Below, one piece after another: positions 22,692 through 23,260 of a DNA stretch of 23,260 nt (positions within the stretch are counted from its first letter, which is position 1; each line of letters starts with the position of its first letter). A program made the translations under genes and the position numbers. Location of the stretch: the IMG/VR virus record IMGVR_UViG_3300004206_000002, positions 1 to 23,260 of that record; one strand, 5' to 3'. The DNA comes from a virus. The notes under the pieces are model-generated. The model was not told the DNA's origin. It saw only the letters and a program-made list of their open reading frames with translations, and did not search any database.

Positions 22692-23260
22692 GTAATTGAG
22701 AGGGTCATACTCTCTATCTGATATAGATTTGGTTGCTAATCGTTCAATCGCCGTTCTAGGTTTAGGCGTTACATTGTGTGCAAACGTCAAAGCTAAAGCA
22801 TCTGCCAAGTCCGGACTTCCACCGCCTTGCAAACGTTTTTTAATGTCATCTTTAGATTCTAAGCATCGCTTACCGGCTGCGTCATACCAGTAAACCGGTG
22901 TGGATATTTCCTGCTTTAATATTGGATTGTCTGGAATTGAGCCGCCTTCTTTAATCCACTCAGCCATTTCAATCCACATTTCAGATCGCTTGTTGATAAA
23001 CTGCTTTTCTTTAGTCGCTCTGCCGCCAAATGCAACTTCTACTACATCATGGTTTAACTGTCTTAACCGATCAATTACACCTGCACCTGCGCCGCTGTCA
23101 ATAAACACGGCGTCTGGCTGCCAATCGTATATCTCAGTAGCAATACGAGAAGCTAAATCCATATTGTTCATGCCGCGAAATACTAAAGGTGGATAAGCCT
23201 GTAAGCCCTGCCGTTTAAATATTACCGAACGATCATCACCAAACCTTGCAGGGTCAACAC
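22689..23260 (-). CDS. terL: Terminase large subunit, C-terminal nuclease part (runs off right edge)
   Basis: This is the motor-nuclease that packages DNA; only its nuclease half is in the window (190 residues plus stop). The frame stays open from the right edge, so the Met at 23171 is internal. The RNase H-like nuclease signs are in order: VDPARFGDDRSV at the very edge (first acidic residue), DAVFIDSGAGAGVIDRLRQL (second), and GGGSPDLADALALTFAHNV (third, DxxDA). KRSEMWIEMAEWIKEGG between them is also typical. The ATPase domain lies outside. The stop TAG is shared with the 13-base motif. Upstream packaging genes such as a small terminase would be expected beyond base 23260. Confidence 0.93.
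   Translation of the reverse strand, partial: VDPARFGDDRSVIFKRQGLQAYPPLVFRGMNNMDLASRIATEIYDWQPDAVFIDSGAGAGVIDRLRQLNHDVVEVAFGGRATKEKQFINKRSEMWIEMAEWIKEGGSIPDNPILKQEISTPVYWYDAAGKRCLESKDDIKKRLQGGGSPDLADALALTFAHNVTPKPRTAIERLATKSISDREYDPLNY

Noticed and set aside
22689-23171. A complete 160-aa gene starting at 23171.
   Set aside because: The frame is open to the window edge and the upstream residues (VDPARFGDDRSV) carry the first nuclease motif of terminase, so the Met is internal.
1-23260. tRNA genes, CRISPR arrays, insertion sequences, attachment sites.
   Set aside because: Almost every base is in a supported gene on one strand, and no cloverleaf, spaced repeat array, transposase or integrase was seen by eye.

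Overview
The window is a 23.3-kb stretch of a tailed, short-tailed (podovirus-type) bacteriophage or prophage. Every supported gene lies on the minus strand, so the biological order runs from base 23260 down to base 1. The gene set is a late morphogenesis and lysis block: large terminase (cut by the right edge), connector proteins and portal, scaffold, capsid and cement, tail tube and nozzle, three to four internal/ejection proteins, tail fibre, then a lysis cassette that runs off the left edge in the middle of a spanin gene. The spanin and the peptidase-type endolysin imply a Gram-negative host. The moderate GC content (roughly mid-40s by eye) and the resemblance of the capsid genes to Bordetella phage BPP-1 make a betaproteobacterial host plausible, but this is inference.

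Layout in transcription order: (1) terL C-terminal part (23260-22689); (2) connector module with a Pro-rich small protein, an unknown 194-aa protein and the T7/P22-style portal (22628-20151); (3) a cargo-like trio of small beta protein, head-spike/LamG-like fibre protein and its 116-aa partner (20140-18219), closed by a clear intrinsic terminator; (4) capsid module with Bbp19-like protein, scaffold, major capsid protein, cement protein and a 96-aa protein (18127-15417), closed by a weaker hairpin; (5) tail module with gp11-like and gp12-like proteins (15337-12119); (6) internal virion proteins like T7 gp13, gp14, gp15 and gp16, the last being a 2153-aa giant with a HELGH metallopeptidase signature (12119-2939); (7) tail fibre (2883-1399); (8) lysis: two membrane proteins, holin, M15-type endolysin and Rz-like spanin (1391-1).

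The genes are tightly packed, many joined by ATGA or TAATG overlaps that suggest translational coupling. The most interesting non-coding signal is a 13-base element, TAGGGTGCGTTTA on the minus strand. It occurs as two identical copies, one copy with a single inserted G and one copy with a single mismatch. The copies stand at the heads of the connector, capsid, ejection and fibre/lysis modules. The capsid-module copy follows the terminator immediately, so the element is a strong candidate for a phage-specific late promoter or regulator site. A second possible regulatory spot is the 79-base gap before the tail tube gene, which holds two tandem hairpins with alternative pairing that could reach the ribosome binding site.

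No tRNA, CRISPR, insertion sequence, integrase, reverse transcriptase, or phage RNA polymerase gene was seen in the window.
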